Assembly: GCA_003169735.1 (NCBI GenBank)
Contig: PNAP01000018.1
Location: forward strand, 6,841 to 57,397
DNA: 50,557 bases
Direction of reading: 5' to 3'
Origin: Chloroflexota bacterium
GTDB taxonomy: Bacteria > Chloroflexota > Limnocylindria > Limnocylindrales > CSP1-4
Part shown: positions 23,935 through 32,642 of the stretch, piece after piece
Layout of the letters: each line of letters begins with the position of its first letter
Position numbering within the stretch: position 1 is the stretch's first letter
Program-made: the position numbers and the translations under genes
Notes under the pieces: generated by a model
Databases searched by the model: none
The model's input: only the letters and a program-made list of their open reading frames with translations
Told to the model about the DNA's origin: nothing

Positions 23935-25440
23935 TTAGCGGCCCGAAGCGGCACGCTCCGCGAGCCCGGCCACCAGGCGCTCGGCGATCACGTACGAGCG
24001 GCCGCCGCCCATCACCAGCACGACGTCGCCGGGCCGGACGCGCTCGAGGAGGTGATCCGCCGTCGCCTCGACCGAGCCTGGCGCCGTCGCCGGCTCCCGT
24101 GAGCGGCGGCTCACCGCGTCGGCCAGAGCAGCGGCGCTGCTAATGGTCGTATCGGGATCGCGCCCTGCCCAGATATCGGCGATGACGGCGTGGTCGGCTG
24201 TCGCGAGCACGGTGGCGAACACGTCAAGGAAGGCCGCGGTGCGGTGGTAGGTCAGCGGCTCGTAGACGGCCCAGACTGGCCGGCCGGGGTACGTGGCGCG
24301 GACGGCCTCGAGCGTGGCAGCGATGGCCGTGGGATGGTGGGCATAGTCGTCGAGGACCGCGATGCCGCTCGGTTCGCCCTTCAGTTCGAGTCGTCGCCCG
24401 ACGCCGGTGAAGGTGGCCAGGCCCTCGGCGATGAGCTGCGACTCCACACCGAGCTCGGAAGCGGCCACCGCCACGAGGAGGGCGTTCGCGGCGTTGTGTC
24501 GTCCGGCCAGCCCGAGCGTGGTCCTGATGGTGACGTCGTGAGCAGCACCAAGACCGGTGACGGTCATGGACCCGCCGTGGTCGATCCCGATCACGTCGGC
24601 CCGACCCGGGCTCAGGGCGGTCGTCACGAGGCGTTTCGGTGCCGTCCTGAGCCGCTCGATCACCCGTCGTGCGCCACCGTCGCCGACGTTCACGATGACG
24701 GTCCGATCGGCAGCGCCGGGTCCATCGAGCCATGCGGCGAAGGCGTCGACGACCGCATCCTCGTCGGCGAAGACATCGGGGTGGTCCCAATCGGCGTTGA
24801 GCAGCAGGGCGACGCTCGGCCGGAAGGCGTCGAAGTTGCCCGCGTACTCGTCCGCCTCGACAACGAAGTCGCTGCCACTCCCCCATCGAGCGGTGGCCGG
24901 GCGACCTCCGGTGATCGCCGCCGGAAGGAGCGCGCCGACGAACGCCGACGGGTCCCGCCCGGCCCGGACGAGCAGATGCACGAGCCATCCCGCCGAGGTC
25001 GACTTGCCATGCGTCCCGGCGACGGCGACAAGCCGTTGGCCGGTCGTGGTGGCGGCGTCGGCCACCAGCTGCTGCCACGATTCCAGGCTCAGACCGGCCG
25101 AGCGAGCGGCCGCCAACTCGGGTTGATCCGGATCGACCGAGGTCAGCGCCTTGGTCACCGCCACCCGGTCCACGACCGGCCGCCCGTCGATGGCCACATG
25201 ATCGGCGCCGTGTGACCAGGCGACCGGGATGCCAGCGGCCTCAAGGGCCACGGTGTACGGCGAGGGACCGCCCGCATCACAACCGGTGACCGTGGCTCCT
25301 GCCCGCTGGCCGAGCAGCGCGGCGGCCGATGCCCCCGCTCCAGCCGCCCCGATGACGTGGATGCGCTGGCCGGCCGGAATGGGTCGCGCATCCCGGGCGG
25401 CAGCCAGCCCCGCACCGATCTCCTGGCTGGTCCGCGTCAA
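23935..25440 (-). CDS. murC: UDP-N-acetylmuramate-alanine ligase (MurC family)
   Basis: 501 residues from TTG 25440, which overlaps the cinA stop by 4 nt (TTGA). The N-terminal Rossmann part has IHVIGAAGAGASAAALL and GATVTGCDAGG, the ATP loop is VAVAGTHGKSTSAGWLV, then FVVEADEYAGNF, the LAGRHNAANALLV helix, and DDYAHHPTAIAATLEAVRA in the C-terminal domain. These are the Mur ligase landmarks, with the MurC D-D-Y-x-H-H-P. MurC adds L-alanine to UDP-MurNAc in the cytoplasm. The usual dcw neighbours are absent here, so a recycling ligase such as Mpl is an alternative. Confidence 0.8.
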   Translation of the reverse strand: MTRTSQEIGAGLAAARDARPIPAGQRIHVIGAAGAGASAAALLGQRAGATVTGCDAGGPSPYTVALEAAGIPVAWSHGADHVAIDGRPVVDRVAVTKALTSVDPDQPELAAARSAGLSLESWQQLVADAATTTGQRLVAVAGTHGKSTSAGWLVHLLVRAGRDPSAFVGALLPAAITGGRPATARWGSGSDFVVEADEYAGNFDAFRPSVALLLNADWDHPDVFADEDAVVDAFAAWLDGPGAADRTVIVNVGDGGARRVIERLRTAPKRLVTTALSPGRADVIGIDHGGSMTVTGLGAAHDVTIRTTLGLAGRHNAANALLVAVAASELGVESQLIAEGLATFTGVGRRLELKGEPSGIAVLDDYAHHPTAIAATLEAVRATYPGRPVWAVYEPLTYHRTAAFLDVFATVLATADHAVIADIWAGRDPDTTISSAAALADAVSRRSREPATAPGSVEATADHLLERVRPGDVVLVMGGGRSYVIAERLVAGLAERAASGR

Positions 25441-25952
25441 CCCTCGAGTCGCCGTCGGAGTAGCTCGAGGCCGGCCCGAGCGGTCGCGAGCTTGTTGTGC
25501 GATCGGTCGCCAGCCCATTGGTAGCGCGTCACGTCATGGCCGGCCGCGTCAGCGACCGCTACGTAGGTCAACCCGACGGGCTTGGCCGCACTGCCTCCGG
25601 ACGGGCCGGCGATGCCCGTCACCGCCACGGCGACATCGGCGTGGAATGCGTGGCGGGCGCCTTCGGCCATCGCCACGGCGACCTGGGCGGATACCGCGCC
25701 GTGATTCGCCAACGTTTCCTGCGGCACCGCGAGCGAGGCGACCTTGAGCGCGTCGCTGTAGGTGATGGCGCCGCCGATGTAGTAAGCGCTCGACCCAGCC
25801 ACCTCGGTCAGAAGGTGGCCGATGAGGCCGCCGGTGCACGATTCCGCCGTCGCGACCGACACCGCCCGGGCCAGCGCCGCCGCTTGGACGACGCCTGCCA
25901 GCTCGACGAGGTCGATCTGGTCAATCGGCTCACCCAACAGCGCATCGGTCAC
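25437..25952 (-). CDS. pncC: CinA C-terminal domain / nicotinamide-nucleotide amidase
   Basis: 171 residues from GTG 25952, overlapping the RodZ-like stop by 4 nt (GTGA). It is the stand-alone CinA C-terminal domain: TAESCTGGLIGHLLTEVAGS, YYIGGAITYSDALKVASLAV, GAVSAQVAVAMAEGAR and the closing AVTGIAGPSGGSAAKPVGLTY. The family converts NMN to nicotinate mononucleotide (PncC). The N-terminal MoaB-like half of full CinA is missing, which is common. RodZ-like and CinA are neighbours in many Gram-positive genomes, often with pgsA between; pgsA is not here. Confidence 0.92.
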   Translation of the reverse strand: MTDALLGEPIDQIDLVELAGVVQAAALARAVSVATAESCTGGLIGHLLTEVAGSSAYYIGGAITYSDALKVASLAVPQETLANHGAVSAQVAVAMAEGARHAFHADVAVAVTGIAGPSGGSAAKPVGLTYVAVADAAGHDVTRYQWAGDRSHNKLATARAGLELLRRRLEG

Positions 25953-27415
25953 GGCTGATGAGGCGGCTGACCCTTCGCGAAGACCCACTTCTGATCCCCC
26001 GAGCCAAGTGAGCCGAGTGACTGTCCGTTGACTGTGAAGAACGTGTACTCGGAGAAGCTCGTGTCGACCTCGACGGTGTCCCGCCCACGGAGCACCGCCG
26101 AGTCGCCATCAACGAACGCGTGGCCGGTGTTGTGGGACTTGATGCCATCCTGGAGGCCGTAGATCCATGATCCGCCGCCGCGGACCTGCACGATCACCGT
26201 GACGCCGTCGTACGAGACGTCGATGGTGCGCGTCGCGACCGCGTCAGGATGACCGCTCGCAGATGCGGTCACGCTGATCGACCAGCGCCCGTGGCTGAGC
26301 GTGATCGTCTGGGAGAAGCTGCCGTTGGCAACGGTCGCCGTGACCGGAGCAACGGTCGGGCTCGGTGCCGCCGATGGCGCCTCGCTGGGCGAAGGTGAAG
26401 GCGACGGGGACGGGGACGGGGACGGTTCGGGCGACGTCGAAGCCGAGGCTGAGGGACTGGCCGTCGGCACGACCGTGTCCGGCTGCAGGAAGGTGGCACT
26501 GATGACCACGCTCGTCCCGTCCGTCGTGCCGGAGACCGTGACCGGGCCTTCCACGACCGACGAGCCGTCAGCGGGAGCCGTCACCGCGAGGTTCACCGTA
26601 CCGACCGCGGTGGCGGTCGGTCCCGGGCTGCCCGATGGGAGCGCGGATGCGATCGGCGTCGGCGTCGCCGGCAGCGGCACGGTCAGGATGACGCGGGCGG
26701 TCGGTGAATCCCGTTTCGTGTCGGGATCGGTCGCCACCACGTCGAAGTCGTTCTCGCCCTTGGTGACCGGCACCTCGAGCGACCAGTGGCCGCTGGCATC
26801 GGCAACGGCGGTGCCGGTGTAGTTCTCGGGTCCAGTGACGCTGACCGTGGCGCCTGCAAGCGTCGTGCCCGAAAGCGTGTCGGTGGTGGCGTCGGCGGCG
26901 AGGGTCGCAACCTGCGGCCCGGTGATGGAAAGCGGCGTCGGCGACTGGAACCGGAAGACCTGAAGGACGACGTATCCGGCGAATGCCAGCACGACGAGCG
27001 TCAGCACGACGGCAACGATCGTGTTGCGCGAGAAGGTCAGCCCGCGGTTGGGTTCGGCGATGGGACGCGGCGGCGCGACGGTGACCGCTTCGTTCCGGTC
27101 GCCGGTGTTGGTCTCCGCCCGCCACCGCTCGATGACCTCGTCCGGGTCAAGCCCGAGATACGACGCGTAGTTGCGCAGGAACCCCTTCGTGTACACCGCT
27201 CCCGGCAGCGACCCGTAATCGCCGCCCTCCAGCGCCTCGAGGTACTTGGCACGGATCTTCGTGTCGCGCTCGGCGCGATAGATGTCGACGCCCTTGTGCT
27301 CGCGCGCTGCACGCAGCATCTCCCCGAGCGGCGGCGCCGGGGTCGCGTCGATGGGACCATCGCGGTCACGCCCGAGGCGGCGCCCGCCGACGCGCATCTG
27401 GTGACGGGCAGTCAT
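25949..27415 (-). CDS. RodZ-like membrane protein with helix-turn-helix and Ig-like domains
   Basis: 488 residues. Residues about 29-100 form a RodZ-type helix-turn-helix (LGEMLRAAREHKGVDIYRAE, IRAKYLEALEGGDYGSLPGA, YTKGFLRNYASYLGLDP). One membrane helix follows near 130-153 (TIVAVVLTLVVLAFAGYVVL). Outside are two Ig-like blocks (TGPQVATLAADATTDTLSG; LAVTAPADGSSVVEGPVTV), a Pro/Ser tract, and a C-terminal DUF4115/RodZ_C-like domain (VIVQVRGGGSWIYGL to VFAKGQPP). Known RodZ anchors MreB and shapes the cell. This version has far more extracellular mass than the usual 300 residues. The start is ATG 27415. Confidence 0.82.
   Translation of the reverse strand: MTARHQMRVGGRRLGRDRDGPIDATPAPPLGEMLRAAREHKGVDIYRAERDTKIRAKYLEALEGGDYGSLPGAVYTKGFLRNYASYLGLDPDEVIERWRAETNTGDRNEAVTVAPPRPIAEPNRGLTFSRNTIVAVVLTLVVLAFAGYVVLQVFRFQSPTPLSITGPQVATLAADATTDTLSGTTLAGATVSVTGPENYTGTAVADASGHWSLEVPVTKGENDFDVVATDPDTKRDSPTARVILTVPLPATPTPIASALPSGSPGPTATAVGTVNLAVTAPADGSSVVEGPVTVSGTTDGTSVVISATFLQPDTVVPTASPSASASTSPEPSPSPSPSPSPSPSEAPSAAPSPTVAPVTATVANGSFSQTITLSHGRWSISVTASASGHPDAVATRTIDVSYDGVTVIVQVRGGGSWIYGLQDGIKSHNTGHAFVDGDSAVLRGRDTVEVDTSFSEYTFFTVNGQSLGSLGSGDQKWVFAKGQPPHQP
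26388..26434 (+). repeat. Short tandem repeat encoding Pro/Ser tract
   Basis: GGGGAC units repeat with slight variation. On the minus strand this codes for a PSPSPS run in the RodZ-like protein. The tract is likely to slip and vary in length between strains. Confidence 0.7.
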
Positions 27416-27464
27416 CGGTCAGAAAGATCCTTCTCAGAAATGGCATCGCGACCTACCCCCCAGC

Positions 27465-27492
27465 GGGTCGCGTGACCAAGGATACGCGACCC
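27465..27492. terminator. Hairpin between ftsK and RodZ-like genes
   Basis: GGGTCGCG (27465-27472) and CGCGACCC (27485-27492) form a perfect 8-bp stem with a 12-nt loop in the 118-nt gap. No T-run follows on either strand, so it is not a standard intrinsic terminator. It may be a stem that limits read-through or a regulator site. Confidence 0.4.
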
Positions 27493-27533
27493 GGCCAGCC
27501 ACCGGCCCAGCGGGGGGTGTCGTAGCACACCGG

Positions 27534-29927
27534 TCACAGGTCGTCCGCGGCCTCCGGGCCGCGCATCCAGTTGTCTGGCCCGTAGACCTGGCGCGGCACG
27601 GCCGGGTTGCGCGGGTCCTGCGGCCCGACGATACCCGCGCGCTCCAGGTCGTCCATGAGCCGGCTGGCTCGGTTGAAGCCGACCTTCAATTTCGTCTGCA
27701 TCATCGAGGTGCTGGCCTTGCCGGTCTGCATCACCAGCTCGGCCGCCCGTGGTGCCAACTCGTCCTCGCTGATCTTCGCCAGCCAGGCGAACTCGCCCTC
27801 GCCGCCCTCGCTCTCATCGACCGTTGCCAGCAACTCCGGATCATAGTGCGGCTCGGGCGACTGTTCCCGCCAGTGGTCGGTCACCGCGTGGACCTCGGCA
27901 TCGCTGACGAAGACGCCCTGGAGGCGCACCGGTCGCGGCAGATCGGCGGGCTGATAGAGCATGTCGCCGCGCCCGATGAGGTCTTCCGCACCCGGCTGGT
28001 CGAGCACTGTCCGACTGTCGATGTTCGAGGACATGGCGAAGGCGATGCGGCTGGGCACGTTGGCCTTGATGAGGCCGGTCACCACGTTGACGCTCGGGCG
28101 CTGCGTTGCGAGCACGAGGTGGATGCCCACGGCACGTGCCTTCTGGGCGATCTTGACGATGGGATCCTCGATCTTGCGGCCCTCGCGCATGATCAGGTCG
28201 GCCAGCTCGTCGATGACGATGACGATGAAGGGCAGGCGCTCCTCGGCCGAGACGCGGGCGCTCGCGTTGTAGGCGGTGATGTTGCGTTCGCCGCGTGACG
28301 CCAGCGCCTTGTATCGCTCCTCCATCTGGTGGACCGCCCAGGTGATGGCCGAGCGGGCGTGCGCGGCCTCGACGATGACGCTCGTCAGGAGGTGCGGCAG
28401 GCCCTCGTACGCGGCCAGTTCGACCCGCTTCAGGTCGACCAGCACGAAGCGGACCTCGTTCGGGCGGGCGCGCATGAGGATGCTCGTGATGAGCGCGTTG
28501 ACGCACACGCTCTTGCCCGAACCGGTGGCGCCGGCGATGAGCAGGTGCGGCATCTTGGCGAGGTCGACGGCGTAGGCCTTGCCCGACACGTCGCGCCCGA
28601 GGGCGAACGTCAGCTTGCCGGTCGCATTGGCCATGTCGGAGTCGGCGTAGACGCCGCCGAACGAGACGATCTCCGATGAGTGGTTCGGGACCTCGATGCC
28701 GACCACGTCGCGCCCGGGGATGGGCGCCTCGATGCGGATGGTTCGCGCGGCGAGGGCCATCGCCAGGTCATCCGCCAGCGCTTCGATGCGCGACAGCTTG
28801 ACGCGCGCGTCGGGCTTGACCTCGTACTGCGTCACGACCGGCCCGGTATTGACCGCCGTCACGGCGGCCGGGATCTGGAAGCTGCGCAGCTTGTCCTCGA
28901 TGATGCGGATGTTGCGGTCGTGGTCGAGGCGCGGGCCGGCGCGCACGGCGGGTGCGGCCGGGTCGAGGAGCGACAGTGGTGGCAGGTCCCACGGCCGATC
29001 GTGGATGGGCGTCGGCGCGTCCTCTGCCTCGAGCAATGGCCGCGGATCGGAGGTCGCCGATGCGGACCCGGTGGCGGCCCGGCCGGTGACCGCGACCGGC
29101 GCCAGGACGCCGACCCCTCCCCCACCTCCGTTGGCCGACCAGACGGTCTGGCTGACGGGCGCCGGGCTTGGCATGGGCGCCGGTGGCGGCTCGGTGGACC
29201 GATCGTCGGCTCCCTGGACGGCGGCAGCGACCCGGCGGCCACGAGCGCTCGCCTCGATGGGCACGGCCACCGGAGCCCGCGCTGCGTCACCGTCGGTGCC
29301 GCGGGTCGTAGTCGGGATCGCGTTGGCCAGCGCCCGACCGCCCACGGCGACCGGCCGGACCAGGGCGCGCAGCGTCAGGTCGAACATCATCAGGACGCCG
29401 GCAACGACGATGCCGAGCAGCACGACGAAGGCGCCCGGCGTGCTGACGAGATCGGTCAACGAGGACGCCAGCCAGTGACCGAGCGACCCGCCGCCCTGGC
29501 GCAGCGCGGTCGCCGCCGTGCCATCGCCGCGGATGAGGTGGATCAGCCCCTCGCCGCCGAGGAAGACGAGCACCCCGCCGATGGCGATGACGCCCCAGCT
29601 GTTGCCCACCTTCGGCGCGCGCTCGATGAAGACGCCACCGATGAGCAGGAGCACAGCCAGCAGCCAGGCACCCTGTCCGAAGGCTGGACGCAACACGTCG
29701 TCGACGAACCGATCGATGACCGCCGTGCCCGGGAAGATCAGCGCGATGACGGTGATCGCGCCGAGGACCAGCAACACGATGCCGACCAGGGAGCGTGCCG
29801 TCTGCGGGCCGATGGCGAGGCTCGGGAAGGCGAAGCGGCGCGCGGCGCGCCGACGCCGAGGCGCGCCGGTTCTCGTCGACCGCGCAGCGGTCGACTTGGC
29901 GGGCGTCGTCTTACGGGCTGGGGCCAC
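27534..29927 (-). CDS. ftsK: FtsK/SpoIIIE DNA translocase
   Basis: 797 residues. A basic head of about 35 residues precedes four membrane helices (to about residue 190, for example SLVGIVLLVLGAITVIALIF, GAWLLAVLLLIGGVFI, FVVLLGIVVAGVLMMF). A variable Pro-rich linker leads to the motor, with FtsK alpha (VVTQYEVKPDARVKLSRIEAL), Walker A GATGSGKSVCVNALI, Walker B FIVIVIDELADLIM and a C-terminal winged-helix gamma domain (LVMQTGKASTSMMQTKLKVG, RASRLMDDLERAGIVG). FtsK pumps DNA during division and chromosome dimer resolution. The start is GTG 29927, 5 nt after the RNase J stop. Confidence 0.94.
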   Translation of the reverse strand: MAPARKTTPAKSTAARSTRTGAPRRRRAARRFAFPSLAIGPQTARSLVGIVLLVLGAITVIALIFPGTAVIDRFVDDVLRPAFGQGAWLLAVLLLIGGVFIERAPKVGNSWGVIAIGGVLVFLGGEGLIHLIRGDGTAATALRQGGGSLGHWLASSLTDLVSTPGAFVVLLGIVVAGVLMMFDLTLRALVRPVAVGGRALANAIPTTTRGTDGDAARAPVAVPIEASARGRRVAAAVQGADDRSTEPPPAPMPSPAPVSQTVWSANGGGGGVGVLAPVAVTGRAATGSASATSDPRPLLEAEDAPTPIHDRPWDLPPLSLLDPAAPAVRAGPRLDHDRNIRIIEDKLRSFQIPAAVTAVNTGPVVTQYEVKPDARVKLSRIEALADDLAMALAARTIRIEAPIPGRDVVGIEVPNHSSEIVSFGGVYADSDMANATGKLTFALGRDVSGKAYAVDLAKMPHLLIAGATGSGKSVCVNALITSILMRARPNEVRFVLVDLKRVELAAYEGLPHLLTSVIVEAAHARSAITWAVHQMEERYKALASRGERNITAYNASARVSAEERLPFIVIVIDELADLIMREGRKIEDPIVKIAQKARAVGIHLVLATQRPSVNVVTGLIKANVPSRIAFAMSSNIDSRTVLDQPGAEDLIGRGDMLYQPADLPRPVRLQGVFVSDAEVHAVTDHWREQSPEPHYDPELLATVDESEGGEGEFAWLAKISEDELAPRAAELVMQTGKASTSMMQTKLKVGFNRASRLMDDLERAGIVGPQDPRNPAVPRQVYGPDNWMRGPEAADDL

Positions 29928-29932
29928 CCGCG

Positions 29933-31615
29933 TCAGATCTCGACCACGACCGGGAACACCATCGGCCGCCGCTTGGTCTGCTCATAGAGGTACCGTGAGA
30001 CTGCGTCCTTGATCTGCACCTTGAGCATGCCGACTTCGCTGATGTGGTCGCCGGGGTTCTCGATCGAGCGCTGGATGCGCTCGCTCGCGCCGTCGAGCAG
30101 CCGCTGGTCCAACTCGGCGATGAAGCCGCGTGTCACGATCTCCGGCCGCCCGACCAGCGTGCCGGTCTGCTTGTCGACGGTCACCACGACGAGGAACATG
30201 CCGTCATTGGCGAGGGCGCGACGGTCGCGCAGCACGACGTCGCCGACCTCACCGACCGACAGGCCGTCGACGAAGACGTAGCCCGCGGTGACCGGCACGC
30301 CCCGGCGCGCCGAGCCATCGGCCGAGATCTCGATGGGCGTCCCGTTCTCGATGATGAACACGTTCTCTGGCAGCACGCCCGTCTCGATGGCCAGGCGGCC
30401 GTGCTGGACCTGCATTCGGAACTCGCCATGGATCGGGATGAAGTGCTTCGGCTTGGTAAGGCCGAGCATCAGCTTCAGCTCTTCCTGGCTGGCATGGCCC
30501 GAGACATGAGCGCGCTTGATGGTGTGGTAGAAGACGTTCGCGCCTGCCTTGAAAAGGTTGTCGATGGTGCGGCTGACCATCTCTTCGTTGCCGGGGATGG
30601 GGCTGGCGCTGACGATGACCGTGTCGCCTGGCTGGATCTCGACGTATCGGTGGTCGCGGTTGGCCATCCGCGCGAGCCCGGCCATCGGCTCGCCCTGGGC
30701 GCCGGTCGTGGCGATGACGAGATCGCGATCGGGGATCTCGCGGATCTTGTCCTTGGGGACGATCGAGGACGGGTCGTATTTCAGGTAGCCGAGGTCGGTG
30801 GCGATGCGGAAGTTCTGCTCCATCGAGCGGCCGATGACGGTCACCTTGCGATGCATGTCGGCGGCCGCGTCCAGGACCTGCTGGATGCGTGCGATGTTGC
30901 TGGCGAAGGTGGCCACGATGACGCGGCCCTCGAGCGGCTCCATGATCTCGCGGAACGCCTCGCCGACGGTTCGCTCTGACGGCGTGTAGCCTGGGTTCTC
31001 GGCGCGGGTCGAGTCGGACAGGAGGCAGATGACGCCCTCTTCGCCGAGCCTGGCCAGGATGTGGAAATCGGACAGTTTGCCGTCCACCGGCGTGTGGTCG
31101 AACTTGAAGTCGCCGGTGTGGACGACCGTCCCGACCGGCGTGCGCAGGGCGATGCCCATCGCGTCCGGGATGGAGTGGCCGACGCGGAACGGGAGGGCGG
31201 TGAACGGCCCGATCTTCAGCTCGTCGCCTGGATCGAGCGGCAGCAGCGGGTTGGAATGGAGCTTGTGCTCCTTGATCTTGTTGCCCAGCAGGCCGCGCGC
31301 CAGCGTCGACGCGTAGACGGGCACGCCCGGGAAGTCGGGCAGGACGTACGGCAGGCCGCCGACGTGGTCTTCGTGCGCGTGCGTGATGAGGAACGCCTTG
31401 ACGTTCGCCTTGCGTTGCTTGAGGTACGTGATGTCGGGGATGACGAGGTCGATGCCGAACATCTCCTCATCGGGGAACATCAGCCCGCAGTCGATGACGA
31501 CGATGTCGTCGCCGTACTCGAAGACGTACATGTTCTTGCCGATCTCGCCCACGCCGCCGAGCGGGATGATGCGCAGCACCCCGGGCTGGGGACCGGCGTC
31601 GCGCCCGGTCGTCAT
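29933..31615 (-). CDS. rnj: Ribonuclease J
   Basis: 560 residues, normal for RNase J. The metallo-beta-lactamase motif HAHEDHVGGLPYVL binds two zinc ions, followed by VGHSIPDAMGIAL, HTGDFKFD, the beta-CASP segment FASNIARIQQVLDAA and AHVSGHASQEELKLML. A C-terminal domain follows for dimerisation. RNase J has 5'-3' exonuclease and endonuclease activity in mRNA decay and rRNA maturation, partnering PNPase in Gram-positive bacteria. The ATG overlaps the UDG stop by 4 nt. Only one RNase J is in the window. Confidence 0.95.
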   Translation of the reverse strand: MTTGRDAGPQPGVLRIIPLGGVGEIGKNMYVFEYGDDIVVIDCGLMFPDEEMFGIDLVIPDITYLKQRKANVKAFLITHAHEDHVGGLPYVLPDFPGVPVYASTLARGLLGNKIKEHKLHSNPLLPLDPGDELKIGPFTALPFRVGHSIPDAMGIALRTPVGTVVHTGDFKFDHTPVDGKLSDFHILARLGEEGVICLLSDSTRAENPGYTPSERTVGEAFREIMEPLEGRVIVATFASNIARIQQVLDAAADMHRKVTVIGRSMEQNFRIATDLGYLKYDPSSIVPKDKIREIPDRDLVIATTGAQGEPMAGLARMANRDHRYVEIQPGDTVIVSASPIPGNEEMVSRTIDNLFKAGANVFYHTIKRAHVSGHASQEELKLMLGLTKPKHFIPIHGEFRMQVQHGRLAIETGVLPENVFIIENGTPIEISADGSARRGVPVTAGYVFVDGLSVGEVGDVVLRDRRALANDGMFLVVVTVDKQTGTLVGRPEIVTRGFIAELDQRLLDGASERIQRSIENPGDHISEVGMLKVQIKDAVSRYLYEQTKRRPMVFPVVVEI

Positions 31616-32370
31616 CGGAACAGGCCCAGCTGGTCGTCGGAGGGATTGGCGGCGTGCGCCGGCTCGGGCGGGCTCGGGTCGACCGGCTCCGGCGCTGGCG
31701 CGGCCGGTCGAGCGGTCGGCATCAGCTCGGCAGCCGTGCCACGTCGGGCGTCACGGGCGTCTCGAGCGGCGATGAGCGCGGCAGGGATGCCGGTCGTGTC
31801 GACCTGGATGGTCTCTCGCAGCGCCTGTTGACGGAAGGCCGCCGCGGGGTGGTACATGGCGAATGCGCGCTCGGCGCGAAAGCCGGTCTCGGCGTCGATC
31901 GGATGGACGGTGCCGTGGACCTGGCTGATGCGGGCGCCGGGCAGGAAGGACTGCATCGAGAAGCGCCCCAGCGTCACGACGAGCGCGGGGTCGAGGACCT
32001 CGAGCTGGCGACGCAGGAAGGGCGCGCAGGCGGCGATCTCATCGGGCTCCGGGTCGCGATTGCCTGGCGGTCGACACTTGACGACGTTCGTGATGAAGAC
32101 ATCCTTCCTCTCCCAGCCGATGCTGCCGATCAGCTCGGTCAGGAATCGGCCAGCGGCACCGACGAACGGCCGGCCCTGTTGATCCTCGTTGAAACCGGGT
32201 CCTTCGCCGACGAAGACGACCTCGGTGTCAGGGTTCCCTTCTCCCGGGACCGCGTTGGTCCGATCCGCTGAGAGCCGGCAGCGCGTGCAGCCGCGAATCT
32301 CGGCAGCGACCGCGTCAAGGGCTGCCCGGCGATCGGCGGCCGGTGCCTCGATGGTCGAGGGCTCGGTCAT
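31612..32370 (-). CDS. Family 4 uracil-DNA glycosylase
   Basis: 252 residues from ATG 32370 (MTEPSTIEAPAADRR); GTGs at 32376 and 32415 are alternatives. The four iron-sulfur cysteines are in CTRC, in VVKCRPPGNR and in AACAPFL. The active-site motif is GEGPGFNEDQQGRPFVG, and the second motif is MYHPAAAF. This is the 4Fe-4S UDG-4 type common in thermophiles and Gram-positive bacteria; it removes uracil from DNA in the first step of base-excision repair. A Pro-rich tail of about 50 residues follows the core. It leads the operon UDG, RNase J, FtsK. Confidence 0.9.
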   Translation of the reverse strand: MTEPSTIEAPAADRRAALDAVAAEIRGCTRCRLSADRTNAVPGEGNPDTEVVFVGEGPGFNEDQQGRPFVGAAGRFLTELIGSIGWERKDVFITNVVKCRPPGNRDPEPDEIAACAPFLRRQLEVLDPALVVTLGRFSMQSFLPGARISQVHGTVHPIDAETGFRAERAFAMYHPAAAFRQQALRETIQVDTTGIPAALIAARDARDARRGTAAELMPTARPAAPAPEPVDPSPPEPAHAANPSDDQLGLFR

Positions 32371-32534
32371 CGGCACGGCGACATTGGTCCTCTCTTCGTG
32401 GATCCCACCGGGCACGGGATGATTCTACAGGTCGCGCGATGCCCAGCGGCTGTTGGCTCGCCGACCGGACGCCAGGGCGGTATCGTGGCACTCTCTCGGC
32501 TCACAGTGCGCGAGGTGCGCGGGGAAGGAGTGGC

Positions 32535-32642
32535 ATGGAAACAGTCGTGTCGACCCAGACGGTGACCACACCCTGCATGGAAGGCATGACTGCACGTGCG
32601 AACCCTGAATCTCGGCATCCTGGCGCATGTAGACGCGGGTAA
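32535..32642 (+). CDS. Short leader ORF overlapping the ribosomal-protection gene
   Basis: ATG 32535 opens 35 codons ending at TAA 32640-32642, with a strong GAAGGAG site 7 nt upstream. It overlaps the GTG start (32596) of the TetM-like gene by 47 nt in another frame. TetM-type genes often carry translated leader peptides that sense ribosome stalling, so this ORF may regulate the gene through translational coupling or attenuation. The peptide has no recognised stall motif, and a chance ORF is possible. The quality of its ribosome-binding site, compared with the weaker one before 32596, is the main support. Confidence 0.5.
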   Translation: METVVSTQTVTTPCMEGMTARANPESRHPGACRRG

